In this document: piece after piece, positions 33,085 through 40,169 of the stretch | Layout: each line of letters begins with the position of its first letter | Position numbering within the stretch: position 1 is the first letter of the stretch | Source of the DNA: an uncultured Actinomycetes bacterium | Lineage (GTDB): Bacteria; Actinomycetota; Coriobacteriia; Coriobacteriales; RUG033 | Assembly (NCBI GenBank): GCA_900314665.1 | Contig: OMWF01000257.1 | Coordinates: 1 to 40,169, forward strand | DNA length: 40,169 nucleotides | Direction of reading: 5' to 3' | Notes under the pieces: generated by a model | Told to the model about the DNA's origin: nothing | Seen by the model: the letters and a program-made list of their open reading frames with translations, nothing else | The model's database searches: none | Translations under genes and position numbers: made by a program

Positions 33085-34461
33085 TCAGACGAGGCCTCCC
33101 TCGCGCAGGGCGGGGGCGTCCGGCTCGGGGTCGACGGCCAGCGAGAGCGCAGTGGCTCCGCCGTAGGCGTCGGAGATGAGCTTCTGTCGGCTGGCCCGCG
33201 AGTAGGTGCCCGCGAAATGGCCATTATACAGGTAGAGCCCGGTGAGGTTGTGGTAGTCCGCCCACTCCGGGTTAATCGGCTGGCCGGGCTCGCGGCCCTG
33301 CTGCAGGTTGGGCGTGGCGTAGAGGGGCGCAAACTCCTGGAGCACGTAGCCCATGCCCTGGTGATCGGCGAGCACCCGGCGCCACTCGTCGTCGGTCATC
33401 GTGCAGCCGGCAAAGATGGAGTCGGCCCCGTAGCTGTTGGAGGGTTTGATGAGCCACTGCTCGCGCTCGGCCACCAGCTGGTCGAGGTCGGTCCCGGGCA
33501 GGTCGAGACGGGTGGTGTAGGGCACGTGCTCCTCGACAAAGCGCCGCTCGTCGGCGGTGAGCATCTCGGACGAGGCGGGCAGGCGCAGCACCTCGAAGAT
33601 GTTCTTGCAGTGCGCGACCTGGGTGGCAAAGCCGCCTACCAGGCAGACTGCATGGTCCTCGTACGCCCGCACCAGGTCGTCGATCTCTGAGCGGTGGGCG
33701 AGGCAGTCGCTGGTGACGGCCCGACGGTAGATGGCGTCCACCCGCCAGCCGTCCTCGTCGGTGAGCGCGCCGCGGGCGTAGCTCAGGGCTCGGGCGTCGA
33801 TGATCCGGCACTCGTAGCCGGCGGCGGCAAAGCGACGCCGGAAGATCTCGATCTCGTTGGGCGTGGTCACGTCCAAGAAGTCCACGATGGCCACGTGGGG
33901 GTTGTCGACGGCGTTCACAAAGCTCCGGTACACCGTGGCGAACTCGGTCACGAAGGGGTCGAAGAGGGCGAAGGGCGCGATGTGGTGGCGGCGGGCCATC
34001 TCCTGGTAGGCGGGCGTCAGGGCGAGCGCGTCGCCCAGCTCGCGGTCCTCGTTCATGGCGGAGGAGCCGTCGGTGTTGAACTCGCAGAACTTGAAGGCGC
34101 CGGTCTCCTCGTTGAGGAAGATGTCCACCCGGGCCATGGGGATGGGCTGCGGATAGCCGGGGTCGAGGCAGATGAGACGCTCGAGCTCGGGGTCAAATCC
34201 AAAGGGCGCGCGGTAGGAGGGGTCCTCGCGGTAGCGCCTGACGGCCTTGCAGAGGATGGCATGGGTGGTCTCGGCCGCCTGCCTGAGCAGCCGCACGGTG
34301 GGGGCGTCCCACAGCTTGGGCGCGTAGAGGGTGTCGACGACCCGCCCGTGGTAGACCGCGGTCGAGCAGTCGATAGCACGGCGGGCGAGCTCACGTCCCT
34401 CCCTGTCGCCTTCGAGCGATTCGATGATGGAGCGATACTCGGCGTCCAGTGCTTTAGTCAT
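33085..34461 (-). CDS. ATP-grasp ligase, glutathionylspermidine-synthase-like
   Basis: The 458-residue protein resembles the synthetase domain of the glutathionylspermidine synthase family, a circularly permuted ATP-grasp fold. Key segments are FKFCEFNTDGSSAMNEDREL (123-142), NPHVAIVDFLD (187-197), VDAIYRRAVTSDCL (241-254), CLVGGFATQVAHCKNIFEVLR and WLIKPSNSYGADSIFAG (336-352). ATP-grasp enzymes join a carboxylate to an amine via an acyl phosphate; in this family the known reaction links glutathione to spermidine. The substrates here are unknown, and no amidase domain is attached. The start ATG has AGGGAT upstream at suitable spacing. A glutamate-cysteine ligase on the same strand lies 3 kb away. 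The gene is divergent from the GtrII-type gene and upstream of gltX. Confidence 0.8.
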   Translation of the reverse strand: MTKALDAEYRSIIESLEGDREGRELARRAIDCSTAVYHGRVVDTLYAPKLWDAPTVRLLRQAAETTHAILCKAVRRYREDPSYRAPFGFDPELERLICLDPGYPQPIPMARVDIFLNEETGAFKFCEFNTDGSSAMNEDRELGDALALTPAYQEMARRHHIAPFALFDPFVTEFATVYRSFVNAVDNPHVAIVDFLDVTTPNEIEIFRRRFAAAGYECRIIDARALSYARGALTDEDGWRVDAIYRRAVTSDCLAHRSEIDDLVRAYEDHAVCLVGGFATQVAHCKNIFEVLRLPASSEMLTADERRFVEEHVPYTTRLDLPGTDLDQLVAEREQWLIKPSNSYGADSIFAGCTMTDDEWRRVLADHQGMGYVLQEFAPLYATPNLQQGREPGQPINPEWADYHNLTGLYLYNGHFAGTYSRASRQKLISDAYGGATALSLAVDPEPDAPALREGGLV

Positions 34462-34477
34462 GGCGGATCCCTGCTGT

Positions 34478-34507
34478 TTGGGGTATGAATCGTATCGTGC
34501 CTATTGT
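34478..34507 (+). promoter_or_regulatory. Candidate promoter of the gtr genes
   Basis: TTGGGG (34478-34483) and TATTGT (34502-34507) are 18 bases apart, in the divergent spacer between the ATP-grasp gene and the GtrII-type gene. The match to consensus is moderate. Confidence 0.4.
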
Positions 34508-34591
34508 AGGGTCAGGCGCGGCTTGACGGGCAGCCATACGGCCCGGCCGATAAGCCGCGCGGGGGCGCCGGTTACGGGAGCGAGGAAGCGC

Positions 34592-36427
34592 GTGGCTGAG
34601 GACAACGAGAGGCTGAGCGATACGAACCCTGCCGAGAAGCTCCGGCCAGGCGACCCTGACCCCTCCGCTCCCCGTGACGCCGAGGCCGACGGCTCTCTTG
34701 CCGCCCCCGGCCGGCCCACCCGGCGCTCGCCCACCTGGCGCACCGCTCCGCGCGGGTCGGCGCCGCGCCCCGCAGTCTGCGAGGCGGGCGGCTTTGTCCG
34801 CTGGTACCGGGGGCTCTTCTCGGATCTGGGCGCCTTCACCCGCGAGCAGGCGGTCCCCCTCGCGCTCTCGGCGCTGGCGGTCGTCGCCACCTACGCCCAC
34901 CTGCTGTTCACCAACAACATCGGCATCGACACCGAGACCATGGTCAACATCCCCGGGACCATCCTCAACTGGTACGGCATCGGCCGGGAGGGCATGGTGC
35001 TCTCCAAGTTTGTGCTGGGCACCCTCGACTTCAACATGTACTGGGCCGAGTACCTGGGGCTTGCGTTTCTGTTGCTGGCGGTCTGGATGTGGTGCTTCCT
35101 GCTGCATCGCTTGGGAGCCCGGCGCCGTCTGACCTTCTGCGTCTTTCCGATGGTCTTTGCCACCCACCCTATCTTCGTCGAGCAGTTCTACTTCACCACC
35201 CAGATGGCCGAGTTCAACTTCGCGCTGCTCATGGTTCCGGTGGCCTTCCTGCTCATCGTCGAGGGCGCTCGCTCGTGCTCGGCCGGCGCCCTGGGCATCG
35301 CCGGGACTGCGGGGTGCCTGCTCTTCCTCTGGGCCTTTGCCTCCTACCAGTCGTTTCTCGCCCTGGTTCTGGCCACGGGCGCGCTCACCGGCCTGATGAT
35401 GGCGCGGCAGGATCCCTTCGACCGAGCCGCCTTCAAGCGCTGCGCCTGGTGCTTTGCCCTGGCGTTCATCGTCTCTGCCGCGGCCTACCTGGTCATCACC
35501 CGCACCTGGTTCTCCTCGAGCGACTACCTCACCGGTCAGATTCTCTGGGGCACCCAGTCGGTGGCCCTGTGCCTGCGCTCGCTGGGGCGGGCGGTGCGCG
35601 ACATGGCCTTTGGCGAGGGGCGCTTCTACACGCCCGTCTACATCGTGGCGGCGGTCCTGCTCGTCTGCCGCCAGGCCGTCGACTTCGGCCGGGGCGAGGG
35701 CGCCGGCCGCCGTGGGTTCATCGTGCTCGCCTCCGCGCTCCTGCTGGTCTGCCCCTTCCTGCTGCCGGCGGTGATGGCCACCGCCCCGGCCGCCCGCACC
35801 GCCTTCACGCTGCCCTTCGTGAGCGCCTCCGCGCTGGTGCTGCTCTGGGAGGGGAGCGACTCCACGGCGCCGGGCCTGGCCGTCAAGCGCCTGGCCATGG
35901 CCGTGCTGGTGCTCGCGGTGACGGGGTCGCAGATGGCCACCAGCCTGCGCCTCATCTACACCGACGACGTTGCCCAGCAGCAGTCGCTCGAGCTGGCGGG
36001 CGTGCTCTGCCACGACCTCGACGTGGCGCTCGAGGGGTCTTCTACCAAGGCCGTGGTCTTTGTGGGCTGCTGGGAGCCGGAGCTCAACTCGGCCTGCCTC
36101 AGGGGCGAGTACATCGGGACCACCGAGTTCCATTGGGGCGACGCCTCGCTGCCTCACTACCAGCGCTCGTCCGAGATCGTCTGCAACTGGCTCGAGTCCC
36201 AGGGCCACACCTACGCCCACCCCACCGACGCCCAGGTCATCGAGGCCCGGAAGATCGCCTACACGATGGCGCCCTACACCAAGGGGGGCGGCATCTATGA
36301 CGCCGGGTCCTTTGTGGTGGTGAAGCTGGGGCCGGACCTCTTCTATAATCAGGACATCGCACCGCTTGCCGCAAGCGGCCAGCCGGCATCGCCTGGAACC
36401 GACGAAGCCCTCAGTGCGACGTTGTAA
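34592..36427 (+). CDS. GtrII-type membrane glucosyltransferase
   Basis: The 611-residue protein has a hydrophilic N-terminus of about 85 residues rich in Asp, Pro and Arg, then ten or so membrane spans. The first large loop reads NNIGIDTETMVNIPGTILNWYGIGREGM, followed by MYWAEYLGLAFLLLAV and FATHPIFVEQFYFTTQMAEF, patterns of the GtrII (glucosyl transferase II) family. Such enzymes take glucose from a lipid-linked donor made by GtrB and add it to surface polysaccharide outside the membrane. A C-terminal extracytoplasmic region of about 130 residues follows the last span. GTG 34592 is chosen because GAGGAAG lies just before it; earlier in-frame ATG codons lie in or near the divergent neighbour. 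gtrB begins 12 bases after the stop. Confidence 0.8.
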   Translation: MAEDNERLSDTNPAEKLRPGDPDPSAPRDAEADGSLAAPGRPTRRSPTWRTAPRGSAPRPAVCEAGGFVRWYRGLFSDLGAFTREQAVPLALSALAVVATYAHLLFTNNIGIDTETMVNIPGTILNWYGIGREGMVLSKFVLGTLDFNMYWAEYLGLAFLLLAVWMWCFLLHRLGARRRLTFCVFPMVFATHPIFVEQFYFTTQMAEFNFALLMVPVAFLLIVEGARSCSAGALGIAGTAGCLLFLWAFASYQSFLALVLATGALTGLMMARQDPFDRAAFKRCAWCFALAFIVSAAAYLVITRTWFSSSDYLTGQILWGTQSVALCLRSLGRAVRDMAFGEGRFYTPVYIVAAVLLVCRQAVDFGRGEGAGRRGFIVLASALLLVCPFLLPAVMATAPAARTAFTLPFVSASALVLLWEGSDSTAPGLAVKRLAMAVLVLAVTGSQMATSLRLIYTDDVAQQQSLELAGVLCHDLDVALEGSSTKAVVFVGCWEPELNSACLRGEYIGTTEFHWGDASLPHYQRSSEIVCNWLESQGHTYAHPTDAQVIEARKIAYTMAPYTKGGGIYDAGSFVVVKLGPDLFYNQDIAPLAASGQPASPGTDEALSATL

Positions 36428-36439
36428 GGGGGAGGGGCC

Positions 36440-37435
36440 GTGCTGCTGTCGATCGTCGTGCCCTGCTATAACGAGCAGGAAATGGTACCGCTGCTGTGGC
36501 GGGCGCTGACGGGCGCGCTCGCTTCCCTTCATGACGAGCAGGGCCTCGACTCCGAGGTCATCCTCGTCGACGACGGGTCGTCCGACGCCACGCTGTCCGA
36601 GCTGCGCGGGCTTGCGGCCGACCCCACCTGCCAAGGCGAGCTCTCCGGCTACCTGCCCGTGCTGCGCTACCGCTCCTTCTCGCGCAACTTTGGCAAGGAG
36701 GCGGCCCTCTCGGCGGGCCTCATGGCGGCCGCGGGCGACCTGGTGGCGGTCATGGACGCCGACCTTCAGGATCCGCCGGAGCTGCTGGCGCAGATGTACG
36801 AGAAGCTCAAGGCCGGCACCTGCGACGTGGTGGCCGCCCGGCGCGTGACCCGTGAGGGGGAGCCGCCCATACGCTCGGTCTTTGCTCGCCTCTTCTACCG
36901 GCTCATGGGCGACCTCTCCAAGACCGAGGTGGTCGACGGCGCCCGCGACTTCCGGATGATGACCCGTCGGGTGGTCGATGCGGTGCTCTCCCTACCCGAG
37001 CGCAGCCGCTTCTCCAAGGGCATCTTCAGCTGGGTGGGCTTTAGGACCGAGTGGATCGAGTACCGCAACGTGGAGCGGGCGGCGGGGGAGACGAGCTGGT
37101 CGTTTTGGGGGCTCGTCCGCTACTCCATCGAGGGGATCGTCTCGTTTTCCATCAAGCCCCTGCACCTGGCCAGCGGCGTGGGGCTCACGATGAGCCTGCT
37201 GGCGCTGGTGGCCATCGTCGTGATCATCGTCCGCACGCTGGCCTTTGGCGACCCGGTGGCGGGCTGGCCGAGCCTGGCCTGCCTGGTGACGCTGGTCGGC
37301 GGCATCACCCTGCTCTCGACCGGCATCCTGGGCGAATACCTGGCCCGGGTCTACCTCGAGGTCAAGCAGCGCCCGCTGTTCCTGGTGGCCGAGGAGGGCA
37401 GCTCGCAAGAGCCCGAAAATGACGGGGCCGCCTGA
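36440..37435 (+). CDS. gtrB: Polyprenyl-phosphate glucosyltransferase GtrB
   Basis: GtrB transfers glucose from UDP-glucose to undecaprenyl phosphate on the inner face of the membrane. The 331-residue GT2 enzyme has LSIVVPCYNEQEMV, ILVDDGSSDAT (DDGS at 44-47), MDADLQDPPEL (105-115), and the RSRFSKGIFSWVGFRT segment typical of GtrB and DPMS relatives. Two membrane spans follow near residues 240-300, ending with LSTGILGEYLARVYLEVKQRPLF. GTG 36440 has GGGGGAGGGG before it. It is coupled to the GtrII-type gene; a GtrA flippase is not present here. The 3' end overlaps a bidirectional hairpin shared with the minus-strand ligase gene. Confidence 0.9.
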   Translation: MLLSIVVPCYNEQEMVPLLWRALTGALASLHDEQGLDSEVILVDDGSSDATLSELRGLAADPTCQGELSGYLPVLRYRSFSRNFGKEAALSAGLMAAAGDLVAVMDADLQDPPELLAQMYEKLKAGTCDVVAARRVTREGEPPIRSVFARLFYRLMGDLSKTEVVDGARDFRMMTRRVVDAVLSLPERSRFSKGIFSWVGFRTEWIEYRNVERAAGETSWSFWGLVRYSIEGIVSFSIKPLHLASGVGLTMSLLALVAIVVIIVRTLAFGDPVAGWPSLACLVTLVGGITLLSTGILGEYLARVYLEVKQRPLFLVAEEGSSQEPENDGAA

Positions 37436-37451
37436 CGTGTGAGGCGGCCCC
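37424..37451. terminator. Hairpin at the junction of gtrB and the glutamate-cysteine ligase gene
   Basis: Perfect 10-base arms GGGGCCGCCT (37424-37433) and AGGCGGCCCC (37442-37451) flank an 8-base loop. The left arm includes the gtrB stop codon. On the minus strand the hairpin is followed by GTCATTTT, so it suits termination of the ligase gene best, and may also stop gtrB transcripts. Confidence 0.75.
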
Positions 37452-37476
37452 GCGGCTTCGCTGCCTTGCCTGCGTC

Positions 37477-38799
37477 CTACAGGTGCGCTCCGTGCGGGCC
37501 CTGCTCGTAGGGGTTCTCCCAGCTTTGGGCGGGGGTGCGGCGGTCGGCCACCAGCTCCTTCAGGGGGAAGATGAGCTCGTACTCGTCATCGCCCAGCGAG
37601 CGCTCGGCGCGGGCTACCAGGTCGTCTGCCAGCTCGGCCGCCGTCTGCTCGTACGGGGTGCCGGCAAGCAGCACCGCCTCGTATCCGCGTTCGCTTATCG
37701 CCTGCTTCATGGCGGGTACGGTGGCGTCGTCAAAGGACTCCGCCATCTGGCTGAGGTCGCGGATGGCGGTGTCGCTGTAGAGGAGGCCCTTGATGAGCGC
37801 CACGTATGCCAGCGCCAGCTCGGGCTTGACGGCGTCGGCCTGGCGTATCTCCAAGTACTCCTTCAGGCGCACGTCGGGGAAGAGCATGGACAGCACATGG
37901 GTCGCCTCCGCAGGGGTCATGGCCCGCTCGGCGTAGATGTCGTTGACCGGCTGGCTGCCGGTGTAGCGCCAACCCACTTCCTGGGACGGGTCCGGCACCA
38001 GGATGGGGGGCGTGGCGAGCACGTAGTCCGCATACGCCTCGAAGTCGAAGCCCTCGTCGAAGAGGCCCGGCACCACGTTGCAGCGGTCTGGGTCGCAGCC
38101 CTGCCAGCAGGCGGCCCGCATGATGTGGTGGGGGCGCCAGGCGCCCTCAAAGACCGGCGCGTTGTCGAGCATCAGGTAGAGCACGGGGCCTATGGCGCTG
38201 GCCGCCCGCATCTTGGCGATGGCGTCGTCCTCGTGCTTGTAGTCGACCGAGACCTGCAGAGAGGCGGTGCCCCGCATCATCGAGCGGCCCCAATGGCTGA
38301 TGCCCATGAAGTACCGGTCCATGCTGCGGTAGCGGAACTTGGGGATGAGCGCCAGATCGTCGACTTTGGCTGTGGGGTGGTAGCCCAGGAAGGGCGTCTC
38401 GGCGCCGATGCGCTCGAGCGCGGGGTCGAGCGTGCGGCGGAAGTCCCGGTACTCGGCGGCCACGTCGGCAAGCCGGTGGTAAGGGCGCATGCTGATCTCA
38501 AACTGGGCGGCCGGCTCGAGGGTGATGGTGTGGCCGGTGCGGGCCAGCCCCAGGATGCCGCCGGTGCCGTCCTCGTGGACCGGGGTGACCTCCTTGTACG
38601 CCTCCTTGAGGCTTTCGAGCAGCACCTCCACGCCCTGCTCGCCGGCGTAGGGGACGGGCGCGCCGCTGCCCTGGCGCACGAGCTCGTGCTCCATCTCGAC
38701 GCCCACCCGCTTGCTCTGGGAGATGCCCGACTCAAAGATCTTGACCAGAATCTCGCGGTTGGCGGCGGTCGCCTGGTGCTCGGTTACGGTCTTGCGCAT
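37477..38799 (-). CDS. gshA: Glutamate-cysteine ligase, plant/GCS2-type family
   Basis: The 440-residue protein fits the glutamate-cysteine ligase group found in plants and some bacteria (also related to EgtA). Signature segments are RVGVEMEHEL (31-40, metal-binding Glu35 and Glu37), LARTGHTITLEPAAQFEIS (85-103), YRSMDRYF, and MRGTASLQVSVDYK (175-188). Family chemistry is ATP-dependent joining of the gamma-carboxyl of glutamate to the amine of cysteine, or to a related amine. A second enzyme for glutathione (GshB) is not seen; the ATP-grasp gene at 33085-34461 is a possible partner. The start ATG at 38799 has GAGGAT nine bases upstream. It stands between the gtr pair and metK. Confidence 0.88.
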   Translation of the reverse strand: MRKTVTEHQATAANREILVKIFESGISQSKRVGVEMEHELVRQGSGAPVPYAGEQGVEVLLESLKEAYKEVTPVHEDGTGGILGLARTGHTITLEPAAQFEISMRPYHRLADVAAEYRDFRRTLDPALERIGAETPFLGYHPTAKVDDLALIPKFRYRSMDRYFMGISHWGRSMMRGTASLQVSVDYKHEDDAIAKMRAASAIGPVLYLMLDNAPVFEGAWRPHHIMRAACWQGCDPDRCNVVPGLFDEGFDFEAYADYVLATPPILVPDPSQEVGWRYTGSQPVNDIYAERAMTPAEATHVLSMLFPDVRLKEYLEIRQADAVKPELALAYVALIKGLLYSDTAIRDLSQMAESFDDATVPAMKQAISERGYEAVLLAGTPYEQTAAELADDLVARAERSLGDDEYELIFPLKELVADRRTPAQSWENPYEQGPHGAHL

Positions 38800-38846
38800 G
38801 AGATGCCATCCTCGCAGAAGTCGTCGTGCGTGGTACGCGCGTGTCT

Positions 38847-38852
38847 TGTATA
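38847..38852 (-). promoter_or_regulatory. Candidate -10 of the glutamate-cysteine ligase gene
   Basis: On the minus strand TATACA lies about 48 bases upstream of the ligase start; TAGTAT is a second option about ten bases further up. No good -35 hexamer is visible. Confidence 0.3.
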
Positions 38853-38971
38853 TGTCCCGATACTACCGCGTGCAGCGGCCTTGCGCGGGCGCGGCATGAG
38901 CAGCGGGGTCGGAGACGCCTGCCAGATACCACTGACGTCCGTTTACCGGAGCACTGGCCCCGGGCCGCTAG

Positions 38972-39000
38972 TCAACATGGTGTTGAGCGAAGGGTATTCT
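38972..39000 (+). promoter_or_regulatory. Candidate promoter driving the riboswitch-metK transcript
   Basis: TCAACA (38972-38977) and TATTCT (38995-39000) are 17 bases apart. Transcription would start near 39007, about 15 bases before the riboswitch aptamer begins, which is the expected geometry. Confidence 0.5.
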
Positions 39001-39021
39001 CGCGGGAGTAGTAAGTTCACA

Positions 39022-39184
39022 GCACCATCAAGAGGCGGCGGGAAACCGTCGCGCGGGTCGAGGGACCGAGCCCTATGAAGCCCCGGCAACCGGCGCACAA
39101 AGCTGCGCGCGGTGCCAAGTCTCGGCAGAACGCCTTTGGCCGGAGGTTCTCGCCGCGGTCGCGGGCGCTTCGGAAGATGGGGGA
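39022..39184 (+). promoter_or_regulatory. SAM-I (S-box) riboswitch aptamer upstream of metK
   Basis: The S-box conserved blocks are present in order: ATCAAGAGG (39027-39035); GGGACCGAGCCC then TATGAAGCCCCGGCAACC (from 39062 to 39091), the hallmark of the aptamer core; GGTGCCAA (39111-39118); and GGAAGATGG (39172-39180). The outer P1 helix can form between CCATC (39025-39029) and GATGG (39176-39180). The P4 side is longer than usual, with AGAAC...GTTCT and an extra GC stem. In known examples S-adenosylmethionine binding switches expression off. The gene controlled is metK, which makes that ligand, so this is direct product feedback. Confidence 0.93.
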
Positions 39185-39234
39185 AGAGCGCGCCTGAGGG
39201 TCTGGCGCAGGAAGCCCCCGCACGGAGCTTTTTT
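39179..39234 (+). terminator. Terminator-like expression platform of the SAM riboswitch
   Basis: GGGGG (39179-39183) can pair with CCCCC (39215-39219) around an inner stem GCGCC (39190-39194) and GGCGC (39204-39208). A run of six T (39229-39234) follows after nine bases. The outer strand overlaps the last bases of the aptamer P1, a plausible switch point. The gap before the T-run makes the exact terminator fold uncertain. Confidence 0.6.
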
Positions 39235-39306
39235 CTTGCCCCGTGGAAGGATACAAGGGTCGGCGGCGCCGCATCCGCTGACACGGGATCGAGAATGGAG
39301 CACTGC

Positions 39307-40169
<863 letters not shown>

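Noticed and set aside
34454-36634. 726-residue minus-strand open frame opposite the GtrII-type gene
   Set aside because: The plus strand encodes clear membrane spans and GtrII motifs; the antisense reading is a Gln, Gly, Glu and His-rich shadow.

Overview
The window is GC-rich, densely coding bacterial chromosome. No insertion sequence, prophage, CRISPR array, tRNA or rRNA was recognised. The best guess for the source is a Coriobacteriia member (Olsenella/Atopobium/Collinsella-type Actinobacteria). The codon use is strongly GC-biased, GTG starts are frequent, and ArgR is actinobacterial in style, with acidic tails on some proteins. These traits combine with features more familiar from Firmicutes: a full queuosine branch with QueH, a SAM-I riboswitch on metK, and the order yebC-ruvC-ruvA-ruvB ... 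queA-tgt-secD-secF-recJ-relA. This assignment is an inference from gene content, not from a database comparison.

Layout. 1-573: 3' part of a choline-kinase-like phosphotransferase. 802-4056: argR-argG-argH, the end of arginine synthesis with its repressor. 4177-6426 (minus): a class A penicillin-binding protein, meeting argH at an 18-bp hairpin. 6657-13206: U32 RNA-hydroxylation-type protein, tyrS, a NifU-type Fe-S scaffold, a small Cys-rich protein, lgt and yebC. 13369-15601: ruvC-ruvA-ruvB with overlapping GTGA junctions, preceded by an extended -10 promoter and a LexA-type (SOS) palindrome. 15698-16581: an unknown helical protein and a cold-shock protein. 16807-19867: queH-queA-tgt, the last steps of tRNA queuosine formation. 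20192-28955: secD-secF, a 1245-residue RecJ-HIRAN-RecQ-like fusion, and the (p)ppGpp synthetase/hydrolase. 28962-31286: a DUF192-like protein, a prepilin peptidase, a glyoxalase-II-like hydrolase and a membrane zinc-ribbon protein. 31496-34461 (minus): an ATP-grasp ligase followed by gltX. 34592-37435: a GtrII-type membrane glucosyltransferase with GtrB. 37477-38799 (minus): a plant-type glutamate-cysteine ligase. 38972-40169: promoter, SAM-I riboswitch, terminator-like hairpin and the start of metK, cut by the window end.

How the parts fit. Most of the window is housekeeping: arginine synthesis, tRNA charging (TyrRS, GluRS), tRNA and rRNA modification (queuosine, U32), protein export and lipoprotein maturation (SecDF, Lgt, prepilin peptidase), wall synthesis, the stringent response and Holliday-junction processing. 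Two themes stand out. The first is DNA repair: an SOS-box-controlled ruvCAB set, and, nearby, one polypeptide that joins a 5'-3' single-strand exonuclease to a RecQ-type helicase through a HIRAN DNA-end-binding module. The second is a possible thiol or peptide ligase pair (ATP-grasp plus glutamate-cysteine ligase) bracketing a surface-glycosylation pair. Three convergent gene junctions each carry a strong hairpin suited to terminating transcription from both sides.
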